Of a stretch of DNA of 64,000 bases, positions 1-8,692 are shown in pieces. Origin of the DNA: an uncultured Acidobacteriia bacterium (GTDB lineage Bacteria; Acidobacteriota; Terriglobia; Bryobacterales; Bryobacteraceae); NCBI GenBank assembly GCA_903929755.1, contig CAIYVZ010000052.1:99222-163221 (forward strand), written 5' to 3'. The translations under genes were made by a program, and so were the position numbers. How positions within the stretch are numbered: the first letter of the stretch is position 1; each line of letters starts with the position of its first letter. The notes beneath the pieces are model-generated. The model was given only the letters and a program-made list of their open reading frames with translations, searched no databases and had not been told where the DNA came from.

Positions 1-521
1 CCAAAGTGCAGGCGGGCGATTTGACGACGCTGGTGGTGGTTTTCGGAAGTTTCCTCCGACCAGTAGGCGGGCTTCTTTCCGACAGAATCGGCGGATACAG
101 GATGCTGCTGGTCCTGCTCGCGGGCGCGGCACTCTCTCTCGGCGCAGTCGCTACGCTCCCGAGCGTAACCTTCGCTGTCCTGTTTCTAGTGCTGACGATG
201 GGGATGCTGGGAATGGGCAACGGCGCGGTCTTTCAACTGGTTCCGCAGCGGTTTCCGGAGCGCGTGGGCCTGATTACCGGTCTGGTGGGCGCAGCTGGCG
301 GCGTGGGCGGTTTTCTGCTCCCGAACGTGCTGGGTAGCCTGAAGGGCCTGACCGGCACGTTCGCCTGGGGACTTGGGACCTGCGCGGTGGGTCTGGGGGC
401 AGGCGCGGTGACGCTGTTCCTCCTCGGACCGGTTTGGCGCCGTACCTGGAAACCCGAGTCCGCAGTGCGTGCCGGTCTGGTTCCGGTGAATGAGGAAGTT
501 GGTTACCAACAGGCGGCGTAG
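1..521 (+). CDS. NarK-like nitrate/nitrite MFS transporter, C-terminal part
   Basis: The reading frame is open from the left edge (first full codon at base 3), so the gene starts outside the window. About 170 C-terminal residues remain. They hold several hydrophobic helices and the segments GSFLRPVGGLLSDRIGG and MGNGAVFQLVPQRF, which resemble the second half of the NarK/NasA nitrate-nitrite porter family of the major facilitator superfamily. The protein would sit in the inner membrane and carry nitrate or nitrite. The next gene, 42 bases on and in the same direction, is an outer-membrane porin, so the two may be one transcription unit. Family call is good; substrate is from family knowledge. 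Confidence 0.8.
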   Translation, partial: KVQAGDLTTLVVVFGSFLRPVGGLLSDRIGGYRMLLVLLAGAALSLGAVATLPSVTFAVLFLVLTMGMLGMGNGAVFQLVPQRFPERVGLITGLVGAAGGVGGFLLPNVLGSLKGLTGTFAWGLGTCAVGLGAGAVTLFLLGPVWRRTWKPESAVRAGLVPVNEEVGYQQAA

Positions 522-563
522 CCCCTGTTGCCAATGTTTCGATAGGATCCTGTACGATACGAA

Positions 564-1871
564 TTGCGACACATTTTTCGCGCTACTTTGCTTGGCTGCC
601 TGTTTGGCGCTTTGCTTCCGGCCCAAAAGGCTCCGGAACCGTTTTCTCCCTCAAATTACGTGAACAAGTTTTTGCCTTCCTGGATTCGGGTGGGAGGCGA
701 GAATCGTACCCGGTTTGAGGGGTACTCGGGGCTCGGCTTCGCCCCGAACCAGTCTGACGGCTACTGGCTGAGCCGCAGTCGGCTGTCCGTGATGCTGCTG
801 CCGAAACCCTGGCTGCATATCTACGGCGAGGGCCAGGACTCGCGTGCGATTGGCAAGCAGCCTGGCCAGCCTCCTTATGAAAATGTCTGGGATATCCACC
901 AGGCTTACGTGGAACTGGGCGATATGAAGAAGGGGCGGCTCGCGATGCTGGTTGGCCGCCAGGAGTTGAATTTCGGCGATAACCGAGTGATCGGCGCGGT
1001 GAACTGGACGAATGCCAACCGAACCTTCGACGTGGTTCGCGGAATGGTTCGGCTGGGCGATAACCGGCTGGAAGTCTTTGCCGCCTCCGTGGTTGTGAAC
1101 GTAAATGACACCTGGGATCACCACCAGCAGGGGAATAACATTCACGGTATTTATGCCGAGTTGCCTAAACTGATTCCCCACGTGAACATCCAGCCTTACG
1201 TTTTGTGGAGGCTTCAGCCACGTGTGAAAAACGAGGCGGGGGTGGTGGCGAATCTGAACGAGAAGATTCCCGGGGTTCGGATTGCCCTGGACTTGCCCCG
1301 CGGCCTGGATGCGAAGGTGGAGATGACGAGGGAATTCGGGACCCTCGGCTCGGATCGCGTGCAGGCGTGGCTGGGCCACTGGGAATTGGGTCGGACCTGG
1401 AAGAAATGGCCCTTGAAGCCGCGCCTGTGGGGCGAATATAACTTCATGAGCGGCGACGCGAATGCAAAGGACGGCATTCGGGGTACCTACGATCCCCTGT
1501 ATCCCACGGTGCACGATAAGTACGGCTTCGCGGACCAGTTCGGGGGCCGCAACATGAAAAACGTGCGGTGGGGGGCGGAAATGAAGCTGCCCCGGAGCGT
1601 AGCAGGGGTTCTGGAGCTGAACGACTGGCGGCTTGCCTCGCCGGTGGATGGAATCTACACCAGCCAGGGTGCCGTTATTGCACGGTCAATAACGGGCAAG
1701 GCGGGAACCCACGTGGGTAACGAAGTGGACTTTATCACCACCTGGAAGATGTTCGGACCAGTGCAGGCGGGCGCCGGAATCGGCTACATTCTCCCGGGTG
1801 AGTTCCTGAAAAACACGACGGCGGGTAAGCACTACCTGTATCCCTACATCATGTTTACGTACAAGCTGTAG
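564..1871 (+). CDS. Outer-membrane beta-barrel porin, alginate-export-like family
   Basis: A 435-residue protein starting at TTG 564 with an N-terminal signal peptide (RATLLGCLFGALLPAQ) and no later hydrophobic helix. The rest alternates short amphipathic strands rich in W, Y, G and R, as expected of a beta barrel, with the layout of the alginate_exp family (IRVGGENRTRFEGYSG near the start, YIMFTYKL at the very end; the terminal aromatic-hydrophobic strand suits BAM insertion). Members of this family are often named alginate porins by similarity alone. Here the gene follows a NarK-like transporter, and no alginate gene is nearby, so a role in anion entry is as likely. Substrate is not determined by sequence. 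Confidence 0.75.
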   Translation: MRHIFRATLLGCLFGALLPAQKAPEPFSPSNYVNKFLPSWIRVGGENRTRFEGYSGLGFAPNQSDGYWLSRSRLSVMLLPKPWLHIYGEGQDSRAIGKQPGQPPYENVWDIHQAYVELGDMKKGRLAMLVGRQELNFGDNRVIGAVNWTNANRTFDVVRGMVRLGDNRLEVFAASVVVNVNDTWDHHQQGNNIHGIYAELPKLIPHVNIQPYVLWRLQPRVKNEAGVVANLNEKIPGVRIALDLPRGLDAKVEMTREFGTLGSDRVQAWLGHWELGRTWKKWPLKPRLWGEYNFMSGDANAKDGIRGTYDPLYPTVHDKYGFADQFGGRNMKNVRWGAEMKLPRSVAGVLELNDWRLASPVDGIYTSQGAVIARSITGKAGTHVGNEVDFITTWKMFGPVQAGAGIGYILPGEFLKNTTAGKHYLYPYIMFTYKL

Positions 1872-1874
1872 GCG

Positions 1875-1913
1875 AAAAAAAAACGGCAGGTACTCGGAGG
1901 AGGGTACCTGCCG
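1875..1913 (-). terminator. Rho-independent terminator of the argS-coaX unit
   Basis: Perfect 10-bp stem (1884-1893 with 1904-1913) around a 10-base loop. Read on the minus strand the stem is followed at once by nine U residues (plus-strand A run 1875-1883), the classic intrinsic terminator layout. It serves the leftward unit argS-coaX-unknown gene that ends at 2084. There is no U run on the plus side, so it is probably one-directional. The 170 bases between it and the unknown gene contain no gene that I can support. Confidence 0.85.
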
Positions 1914-2083
1914 TGCTACCAAAAACCATCACGTGCTCGGAGGAAGCGCGCAACAGCCGGGCCGCATTCCAATTGCGCAATTGCGCGGGTGCAGCTCCAC
2001 GGTAAAACGTTGGGACAAAGCCCTAAGGCAACGTTAACACAGAACAATCAATTTTGTGCAAGAAAAATTGGGCACGCGCCGTT

Positions 2084-2782
2084 TTAGCGCAAGTGAAACA
2101 GGCTGAGTCTGGGCAGGCGAAATACTTCCAGCACGGCCCTGTCCAGAAACTGGGTCTCCAGCATCGCCAGTTGCGGAGTCGACATTTTGCCCCTGTACGG
2201 GCGAAGATAATTGTCCAGTTCGCGCCGGGAATGCAGCGCCTGTTCGTCGCTTTGGCGAATGCGGGCCAGGGCGATGAGCTTTTGCTCCAGGGCTGAGAGC
2301 TGTTGCTCCAGGGTTTCCAGATCTGGCGGCAGGTTGGCGGCAAGGCCTGTGAGAGTGGCGGTAACATGTTCAAAATCAGCAACTTGCGTGGCGTTTATTG
2401 ATGTAATATTTCGTTCCAGATAAGCACGGATCTCGTCTTCGGGGAACGGCGCGGTGTCAGCGACTTCTTTGGAAGGTACGGCTCCGGCGGCGGCGTCAGC
2501 CAGACGCTGGGTTTCCACCAGGATCGCCTGGGCGCAGAACGCCAGCGAATTGACCATCTGAACGCGAGAACGCTTAGCCTTCCATTTCTCAAATGCGGCG
2601 TCAATGCCGCGCAGGACGGCTTCGAGCGGCACCCCGGAATTCTTCCAGGTTTCGATGAGCGCCCAATCGAGCGGCGACAGCAGAAACAGGCTGGTACCGC
2701 GGGCGGCCTGGAAATGTTCCTCTACTTCTGTAAAATAGTTGAAGTAATTGAGGGGGCCGGAATTTGAAGAGTCCGCGCTCAC
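2084..2782 (-). CDS. Unknown protein, 232 aa, coupled to coaX
   Basis: I do not recognise a named family. The protein has no signal peptide or membrane helix. An N-terminal region (about residues 10-75) has the pattern YFTEVEEHFQ and LSPLDWALIETWKNSGVPLE, suggesting a small helical domain. Residues about 145-205 are heptad-like and rich in L, E and Q, so a short coiled coil is likely. Its start overlaps the coaX stop by 4 bases, so it is probably translated by coupling with pantothenate kinase, and it is the last gene before the terminator at 1875-1913. A link to CoA or tRNA charging is suggested only by position. Confidence 0.7.
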   Translation of the reverse strand: MSADSSNSGPLNYFNYFTEVEEHFQAARGTSLFLLSPLDWALIETWKNSGVPLEAVLRGIDAAFEKWKAKRSRVQMVNSLAFCAQAILVETQRLADAAAGAVPSKEVADTAPFPEDEIRAYLERNITSINATQVADFEHVTATLTGLAANLPPDLETLEQQLSALEQKLIALARIRQSDEQALHSRRELDNYLRPYRGKMSTPQLAMLETQFLDRAVLEVFRLPRLSLFHLR

Positions 2783-3543
2783 CGCGTCCTGTCCCAGATA
2801 ATGCGAAGGCCTTCGAGGGTAAGGTTTTCATCCACGTGGCGGATAAAGCGGGAGCCTTCTGAGATGAGGCTGGAATGCCCACCAGTGGCGATGACGCGTG
2901 TTTCAGGGCCCAGTTCGGCCACCAGGCGCTCCACGATGCCGTCAATTGCGCCGATGGCTCCAAAGTACAGGCCGGACTGCATGCTGGACACTGTATTGAC
3001 GCCAATCAGCGACTTCGGTTTGCGGAAGTCCACCAGGGGGAGGCGGGCGGCTTTGTTAAAGAGCGCTTCCGCCGAAATGCCAATTCCGGCAGCAATGATG
3101 CCGCCCAGATACTCGGAGTTCGCCGATACGGCGTCAAAAGTGATCGCTGTACCAAGATCGACGATCACGCAGGGGCCACCATACGCGTGCAGCGCCGCAA
3201 CACTGTTCACAATCCGGTCCGCGCCCACTTCCGAGGGGTTATCGTAGAGAATCTTCAGCCCAGTGTCCGTATGGGCGGTTACGAACATTGCTTTGGTGTT
3301 GAAATAGCGCCGGGCCATTTCGGTGATGGCCGAATTCAGGGGCGGCACCACGGAGGAGACCACAATCCCGTCCACGTCGGCCGGGTCCAAAGAGGCGTAG
3401 CGAAGCAGGCTGGTCATCAGAATGCCGAGTTCATCGGAAGTCTGGTCGCGGACCGTGCGCAGGCGGCGATGGTCGGCAAGGCTGCCATCACGGAAAATGC
3501 CGACGGTAATGTTGGTATTCCCGGCGTCGAGGGCGAGAAGCAT
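2779..3543 (-). CDS. coaX: Type III pantothenate kinase
   Basis: CoaX phosphorylates pantothenate with ATP, the first step of coenzyme A synthesis, in the cytoplasm. The 254-residue length is typical. Visible motifs are the N-terminal phosphate-binding DAGNTNITVG (residues 6-15), GADRIVNSVAA in the middle, the DLGTAITFD motif of the ASKHA fold (about 130), and TGGHSSLI near the end. Type III enzymes use a monovalent cation and are not inhibited by CoA (family knowledge). The gene lies 18 bases after argS and overlaps the following unknown gene by 4 bases, so all three are probably one transcript ending at the terminator near 1884. Confidence 0.95.
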   Translation of the reverse strand: MLLALDAGNTNITVGIFRDGSLADHRRLRTVRDQTSDELGILMTSLLRYASLDPADVDGIVVSSVVPPLNSAITEMARRYFNTKAMFVTAHTDTGLKILYDNPSEVGADRIVNSVAALHAYGGPCVIVDLGTAITFDAVSANSEYLGGIIAAGIGISAEALFNKAARLPLVDFRKPKSLIGVNTVSSMQSGLYFGAIGAIDGIVERLVAELGPETRVIATGGHSSLISEGSRFIRHVDENLTLEGLRIIWDRTR

Positions 3544-3561
3544 AGTTTGTGGGGGTCCGGC

Positions 3562-5511
3562 CTACATGTACGCGGGGGCGTCGATGCCAAGGATGGCGAG
3601 CGTGCGCTCCAGTTGGCGAGCGAAGAACGATGTCATCCAGAGCAGAAACACCTTCCGGTTGCGGTCGGGTTCAATCAGGATGGGGAACTGGTGGTAGAAG
3701 ATATTGAACGACTGGGCCAGCTGGAACGCATAGCGCGCGACGTGCGCCGGTTCGCCTGAAGCGATGGCGCGTTCCACCGCGGTTTCGGCTTTGGAGGCGG
3801 CCAGCAGGATCTGCCAGGCATCTTCGTCACCGAGTTGGGTGGCCATCGCTTCCGCGTTCAGTTCTTTTGTGAAATCGGGTAGCTCTTCGCCGCGTTCGGT
3901 AAGTTTTCGCAGGATATTGCGGGCGCGCACCGTGGCGTACTGGATGTAGGGGCCGGTTTCGCCTTCAAAGCTGAGCGCTTCCTGAAAGTCGAAAGCAATC
4001 ACCGTAGTGCGGGTGAATTTCAGCAGGAAGTAACGGAGGGCCCCCATGGCGATTTCGGTGGCAATCGTGCGCTGCTGTTCGTCCGTGTCGTCCGGGTGCC
4101 GGGAAGCGACTTCACGGAGAGCTGTGTCGATCAACTGATCCATCAGGTCGTCAGCCTTCACGCCAAGTCCCCTGCGACCGGAGACTTCCACGTAGGGCTT
4201 TTCCATATCTTCGGGCGAAAGTGGAATGCCCAGATCGGCGCAGCAGCGTTTAGAGAGCGCCACCATTTCGTAAGAAAAGTGGATGGACTGTTCTGCCTGG
4301 TGCTCGTACCCGAGGGCTTTCAGGCCGGCGACGACCACATCCTGCAGGTAGGACTGGCGGACGTCGATGACATTGTAGACCGTGGCCCCGCCGCCAAATG
4401 CCGGTGCTGGACCGCTCTGCGGTTCGGCGGTGGAGGCCCAAACCTGGTGGCCATCCGCGTAGGTTGTGTGCGGGCGGTAGTAGAAATCCTTGCCCAGCAG
4501 CCCGAATTTCCAGAGCTGGTAGGCGATGTCTTTACCCACGTACGTGACAGTACCGTTGGATCGGACGATAACTTTGCTGTCCTCGTTGGCTTCGTCGCCA
4601 CCCCGGAAGGCGGACGCCGGCATCACCCAGCAGCCCTTGTTCTTGCCTTCTTCTTCGAAGTAGATGGCCTTGCGTTCCTTGAGGAGCTCGAAGGCCGAGG
4701 CCCAGAACTTCAGGTGCAGAATCTCGCTTTCACGAGGGAGAACGTCGTACCGAATGCCCAGCCGCAGCATGGTGGCCAGGTGGGCTTTCACGATGGCGTC
4801 GGCGACCAGGTGGCCGAGTTCAGAGAGTGCGCCCTCGCCTGCTTCGATGGAATGCAGGGTTTCGGCGCGCCATTTCAGGGCTTCCGGATGGTCTTTGTAG
4901 TACTGCGAGGTTCGGGCATAGAGCTCCCAGCAGCGGTAGTCGAAGCGATTTTCGGCCAGCATCGCGGCCACGTCGGCCGGGGTCTTGTTCTCCAGAAAGT
5001 GGAAGCCAACCACCACATCGGCCACTTGCACTCCGGTGTTGTCGATGTAGTTCTGCACTTCAACGGGGTGGCCCACGGCGCGCAGCATGCGCACGAAGGT
5101 ATCGCCCAGCACCGCATTCCGCAGGTGACCGATGTGCGCCGCTTTGTTGGGATTGATGTTGGTGTGCTCGACAATAATCTTGTCGGGCGACGCGCCAGCC
5201 TCGGCGGTGACGCCCGAGAGCAGGGCCGCCCCATAAGCGCCTCGGTCAAACCGGACGTTAATATAACCGTTGCCGGCAATCTCCATGGCGGCGACGCCGG
5301 GGATAGGCCCCACCGCTTCCACCAGATCGGCGGCGATCTTTTTCGGGTTTTGCTTCAGAGCACGGGCAAGCTGAAAGGCAATCGGCAACGCAACCTCGCC
5401 AAAGCTGGTCTGGCGGGGCTGTTCAAGGTTAACGTCGGCGTCGGAGCCAAAGGTGGAGCGCACCTTTTCTCGGAAGGCCGACTGAATGGTCTTTTCCAGA
5501 ATGTGATACAC
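3562..5511 (-). CDS. argS: Arginyl-tRNA synthetase
   Basis: Class I synthetase charging tRNA-Arg. The protein has the Add1-like N-terminal domain, the HIGH signature in AAHIGHLRNA (around residue 120), a KMSK-loop equivalent at ALSKR, SGRRG before the anticodon-binding domain, and the C-terminal DALR-type helices (FNIFYHQFPIL). At 649 residues it is somewhat longer than the common 550-590. The extra length appears to lie between HIGH and the KMSK region, where a segment reading KNKGCWVMPASAF occurs. ATG 5511 is a good start. First gene of the leftward unit with coaX. Confidence 0.95.
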   Translation of the reverse strand: MYHILEKTIQSAFREKVRSTFGSDADVNLEQPRQTSFGEVALPIAFQLARALKQNPKKIAADLVEAVGPIPGVAAMEIAGNGYINVRFDRGAYGAALLSGVTAEAGASPDKIIVEHTNINPNKAAHIGHLRNAVLGDTFVRMLRAVGHPVEVQNYIDNTGVQVADVVVGFHFLENKTPADVAAMLAENRFDYRCWELYARTSQYYKDHPEALKWRAETLHSIEAGEGALSELGHLVADAIVKAHLATMLRLGIRYDVLPRESEILHLKFWASAFELLKERKAIYFEEEGKNKGCWVMPASAFRGGDEANEDSKVIVRSNGTVTYVGKDIAYQLWKFGLLGKDFYYRPHTTYADGHQVWASTAEPQSGPAPAFGGGATVYNVIDVRQSYLQDVVVAGLKALGYEHQAEQSIHFSYEMVALSKRCCADLGIPLSPEDMEKPYVEVSGRRGLGVKADDLMDQLIDTALREVASRHPDDTDEQQRTIATEIAMGALRYFLLKFTRTTVIAFDFQEALSFEGETGPYIQYATVRARNILRKLTERGEELPDFTKELNAEAMATQLGDEDAWQILLAASKAETAVERAIASGEPAHVARYAFQLAQSFNIFYHQFPILIEPDRNRKVFLLWMTSFFARQLERTLAILGIDAPAYM

Positions 5512-5548
5512 GGGGAACTTCTATTGTAGCGGCTGCTAAGCTGGCCGG

Positions 5549-6469
5549 ATGGAGAAGAAGCCAGTCACCGATTCCGGCCTGTCGAGACAGGTGGAGGGGA
5601 CCCTGACCAGGAGCATCCGGCGGGACGGCCAGTTTAACGTTCGGCGGGTAGGCAGGGCGCGGCAGGCCTTCCATCCGTGGCTGGTGGTGGTCAACATGAG
5701 TTGGCCCTGGTTTGTGGCTTTGGTTGGTGGGCTGTACGCATTGGTGAATATCTCGTTCGCGTTGCTCTATTTTTTGATGGGGCCTGACGCGGTGCAGGGT
5801 TCCGCCGCGGCCACCGAAGGGCGGCGGTTCCTGAATGACTGCTTCTTCAGTGGCCATACGCTGACCACGGTGGGCTATGGGAATCTGGCGCCGGTGGGGG
5901 TGGTGGCCAATGTGACAGCGACCCTGGAGGCGCTGGTTGGGTTGCTCGCGTTCTCGGTGATCACGGGTCTGCTGGTAACTCGGGCGTCGCGCCCTTCCGC
6001 GAGAGTTGAGTTCAGCCGGTCCGCACTGGTGGCCCCGTACGCGGACGGCATGGCGCTCATGTTCCGGGTGGCGAACCAAAGATCAAACAATCTGATGGAA
6101 CTGGAAGCGCGGGTCCTGATGGTGAAGGTGGTGCAGGAGGCAGGCAAGACGCGGCGGGAAGTGGACTATCTGCCCCTCGAAATGGATAAGGTGGAGATGT
6201 TTCCGCTCACGTGGACGGTGGTTCATCCCATTACGAAGGACAGTCCGATGTGGGGTTTGGACACTCGAACCCTGGAGGCGCTGCAAGTGGAATTTATCGT
6301 GATGCTGCGAGGCTTTGACGACACCTTTAGTCAGGTGGTCCACACCCGGTTTTCGTACCGCTCTGACGAACTGGTTTGGAACGCGAAATTTGTTTCCGCG
6401 TTTTATGTCGCGCCCGACGGGGGCTATGTTTTGGATTTGGACCGTGTCAGCGACTTCGAGAAGCTGTAG
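5549..6469 (+). CDS. KirBac-type inward-rectifier potassium channel
   Basis: The 306-residue protein has the two-helix plus pore plan of prokaryotic Kir channels: TM1 at about 52-78, pore helix with selectivity filter TVGYG at 107-111, TM2 at about 121-145, the RPSARVEFS link, then a cytoplasmic immunoglobulin-like domain (about 150-300) with FRVANQRSNNLMELEARV, the typical Kir C-domain strand. It probably conducts K+ across the inner membrane with gating by lipids or cytosolic ligands, as in KirBac1.1 (family knowledge). It is divergent from argS (37 bases apart) and its stop codon directly abuts the stop of the GH3 gene, so it stands alone. Confidence 0.93.
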   Translation: MEKKPVTDSGLSRQVEGTLTRSIRRDGQFNVRRVGRARQAFHPWLVVVNMSWPWFVALVGGLYALVNISFALLYFLMGPDAVQGSAAATEGRRFLNDCFFSGHTLTTVGYGNLAPVGVVANVTATLEALVGLLAFSVITGLLVTRASRPSARVEFSRSALVAPYADGMALMFRVANQRSNNLMELEARVLMVKVVQEAGKTRREVDYLPLEMDKVEMFPLTWTVVHPITKDSPMWGLDTRTLEALQVEFIVMLRGFDDTFSQVVHTRFSYRSDELVWNAKFVSAFYVAPDGGYVLDLDRVSDFEKL

Positions 6470-8680
6470 TTACTCGTAGAGCGTAAACAGGCCTTTGAGG
6501 CGGATATCGCGCGACGACGCCCCCACCAGAACGTCGAATTCACCCGGTTCCGCAGCCCAGTCTTTCACCAGCGGATCGTAGAACCACATGGAGTGGCGGT
6601 CCAGCGTCATGGTTACCAACTTCGATTCGCCGGGCTTCAATTCCACCCGCTGGAAGGCTTTTAGTTCCTTCACCGGGCGTTCCACGCTGAATTTTACGTC
6701 ATGGATGTAGACCTGCACTACCTCCGCACCTGCCCGCGAACCGGTGTTTGTCACCTTTACGCCGACCGTCACCGTTTGGCCGTAACGGGGTGACACAGGG
6801 GTGAGGGTTAGGTCGGAATAGGCGAACGTCGTGTACGAGAGGCCGTGGCCGAAAGGGAACGCGGGTTCGATATTTTTGCGGTCGAAGTGGCGGTAACCGA
6901 CGAAAATGCCCTCCTTGTACTCCACTTCCGGAGCGTCAACCGGAGCGAAACTGTCGGCCATGGATTTCGGGAAGGTGACGGGAAGTTTCCCGGAAGGGTT
7001 GTAGTCGCCGAAGAGAACGTCGGCGATGGCATGGCCTCCCTCCTGGCCCAGGTACCACGCTTCCACGATGCCGGGAACCTGGGAGGCCCATTTCGTGACA
7101 TCGACCGGCGAGCCGGAGTTGATAACGACGATAGTGTTCTTATTGGCACGGGCGACGGCCTGAATCAGATCGTCCTGCCCTGCGGGGAGACTGAGCGATT
7201 TCCGGTCGGCCATTTCGCCTTCGAGCGCCGCGCTGAAACCGACGAACACGATAGCAAGATCAGAGCGGGTGGCCAGGTCTGCAGCTTCTTTCAGAAGATT
7301 CGCGGCGGGCGCGGGCTCTTTTTCTCCCTCCATGGCAACGCCCAGCGCGTAGTTGATCTGTAATTTCCCGGCGGCGCGCTCGCGGATTCCATCGGCTGGT
7401 TTCCAGGAGTAATCCGGATTGACGGCCGAACTGCCACCGCCACCAAGGCGGTTGAATTCGGCATTGGGCCCGATGAGGGCCACGGTATGAATCTTTTGCG
7501 GGTCCAGCGGCAGCAGATTGCGCTCGTTCTTCAGCAGGACGATGCTCTGGTCAGCGGCTTTACGGGCGATGGCGCGCTGTGCCGGGGTATCCACGCCGGG
7601 AGTCTCTTTGGGCGTTTCGGGGGTAAGGCTGCGGTCGATAATGCCGCTAATGAAGAGAATACGCAGAATGCGGCGGACAGATTCGTCCACGGTCTCTTTG
7701 GTGATTTGGCCGGAATCGACCAGCACTTTGAGTTTGCTTCGTTCGAGGTAGCCGCCGTCGAAGCCGGGATTACCACCGGGGAAGTTCTTCAACAGGTCCT
7801 TCAGGGCAGGCATTACGTTAGGACCGGGCATTTCCAGATCCATGCCGGCGTTGACGGTAGGCGCGGTGGAGTGGGTGCTGGCCCAGTCGGAGACCACATA
7901 GCCTTTGAAACCCCAGCGCTTGCGGAGGATTTCATTGAGGAGGTTCGGATTTTCCGCAGCCCAGGCCCCGTTGACTTTGTTGTAGGAGGACATCACGGAC
8001 CAAACCCCGGCTTCTTCCACCGCAGCGCGGAAGGCCGGGAGGTAGATTTCTTCCAGAGTGCGCTGGTCCACCTGAACGTTGATTGTGTTGCGGCGGGTCT
8101 CCTGATTGTTGGCGGCGAAATGCTTCACGGTGGGGATGACGCCCTCGGCCTGCATGGCTTCGATGTACGAGACCGCCATCCGCGACGTGAGCCAGGGGTC
8201 TTCACCGTAGCCTTCGAAATTCCGACCCCACAAGGGAGTGCGGGCGATATTAACCGTTGGGCCCAGGACCTGATTGCGGCCCAGCGCAAGCGCCTCTTGG
8301 GCGATAACCTGGGCTTCCTGCGCAACGAGATCGGGGTTCCACGTGGCGCCCATCGCAATACCGGCGGGGAAAGCGGTGGCATGGACGGTTTGAGGCTCGC
8401 CAGGTCTGGCGGGAGATACTGGCATGGCCCAGGTGCGGATCCCAACCGGGCCATCGGCCATCTTGATAGCCGGAACCCCGAGGCGAGGGACTCCGTGCGA
8501 GCTCATGAAGCCATCGCCGGAGAGGAGGTCGAGCTTTTCTTCGGTGGTCAGGCGGCGGAGAAGATCTTCGGCCCGGCGCTCGACGGCGATTTTGGGATTC
8601 TTCCAGGGGTCGCGGATACCGTTCTCGCCGCAACTGGCGAGGAGAATGGCAGCGGCGACGGGAAGCACTAAAAGGCGCAT
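6470..8680 (-). CDS. bglX: GH3 beta-glucosidase lipoprotein
   Basis: Glycoside hydrolase family 3 enzyme, 736 aa. The N-terminus MRLLVLPVAAAILLASC ends in a lipobox with Cys 17, so it is probably a lipid-anchored periplasmic or surface protein. The catalytic TIM barrel shows KMADGPVGIR, KHFAANNQE and the nucleophile aspartate in YVVSDWAS. The second alpha/beta domain begins near IVLLKNERNLLPLD and a fibronectin-III-like domain closes the protein (VKVTNTGSRAGAEVVQVY). This is the BglX-like domain order. It hydrolyses beta-linked gluco- or xylo-oligosaccharides; exact substrate cannot be read from sequence. Last gene of the leftward run SDR-aroK-glycerate kinase-GH3. Confidence 0.93.
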   Translation of the reverse strand: MRLLVLPVAAAILLASCGENGIRDPWKNPKIAVERRAEDLLRRLTTEEKLDLLSGDGFMSSHGVPRLGVPAIKMADGPVGIRTWAMPVSPARPGEPQTVHATAFPAGIAMGATWNPDLVAQEAQVIAQEALALGRNQVLGPTVNIARTPLWGRNFEGYGEDPWLTSRMAVSYIEAMQAEGVIPTVKHFAANNQETRRNTINVQVDQRTLEEIYLPAFRAAVEEAGVWSVMSSYNKVNGAWAAENPNLLNEILRKRWGFKGYVVSDWASTHSTAPTVNAGMDLEMPGPNVMPALKDLLKNFPGGNPGFDGGYLERSKLKVLVDSGQITKETVDESVRRILRILFISGIIDRSLTPETPKETPGVDTPAQRAIARKAADQSIVLLKNERNLLPLDPQKIHTVALIGPNAEFNRLGGGGSSAVNPDYSWKPADGIRERAAGKLQINYALGVAMEGEKEPAPAANLLKEAADLATRSDLAIVFVGFSAALEGEMADRKSLSLPAGQDDLIQAVARANKNTIVVINSGSPVDVTKWASQVPGIVEAWYLGQEGGHAIADVLFGDYNPSGKLPVTFPKSMADSFAPVDAPEVEYKEGIFVGYRHFDRKNIEPAFPFGHGLSYTTFAYSDLTLTPVSPRYGQTVTVGVKVTNTGSRAGAEVVQVYIHDVKFSVERPVKELKAFQRVELKPGESKLVTMTLDRHSMWFYDPLVKDWAAEPGEFDVLVGASSRDIRLKGLFTLYE

Positions 8681-8692
8681 TTCGGGAAGTCC

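Noticed and set aside
1965..1985. AATTGCGCAATTGCGC palindromic stretch
   Set aside because: Short self-overlapping repeat with no nearby promoter or gene start; probably chance.
4096..5529. 477-codon open frame on the plus strand across argS
   Set aside because: It is the complement of argS codons in a GC-rich genome; the product has no recognisable domain and is His/Val-rich as shadow frames are.
7487..8671. 394-codon open frame antisense to the GH3 gene
   Set aside because: Shadow of the GH3 coding strand; the product looks like low-information His/Gly/Val-rich sequence.
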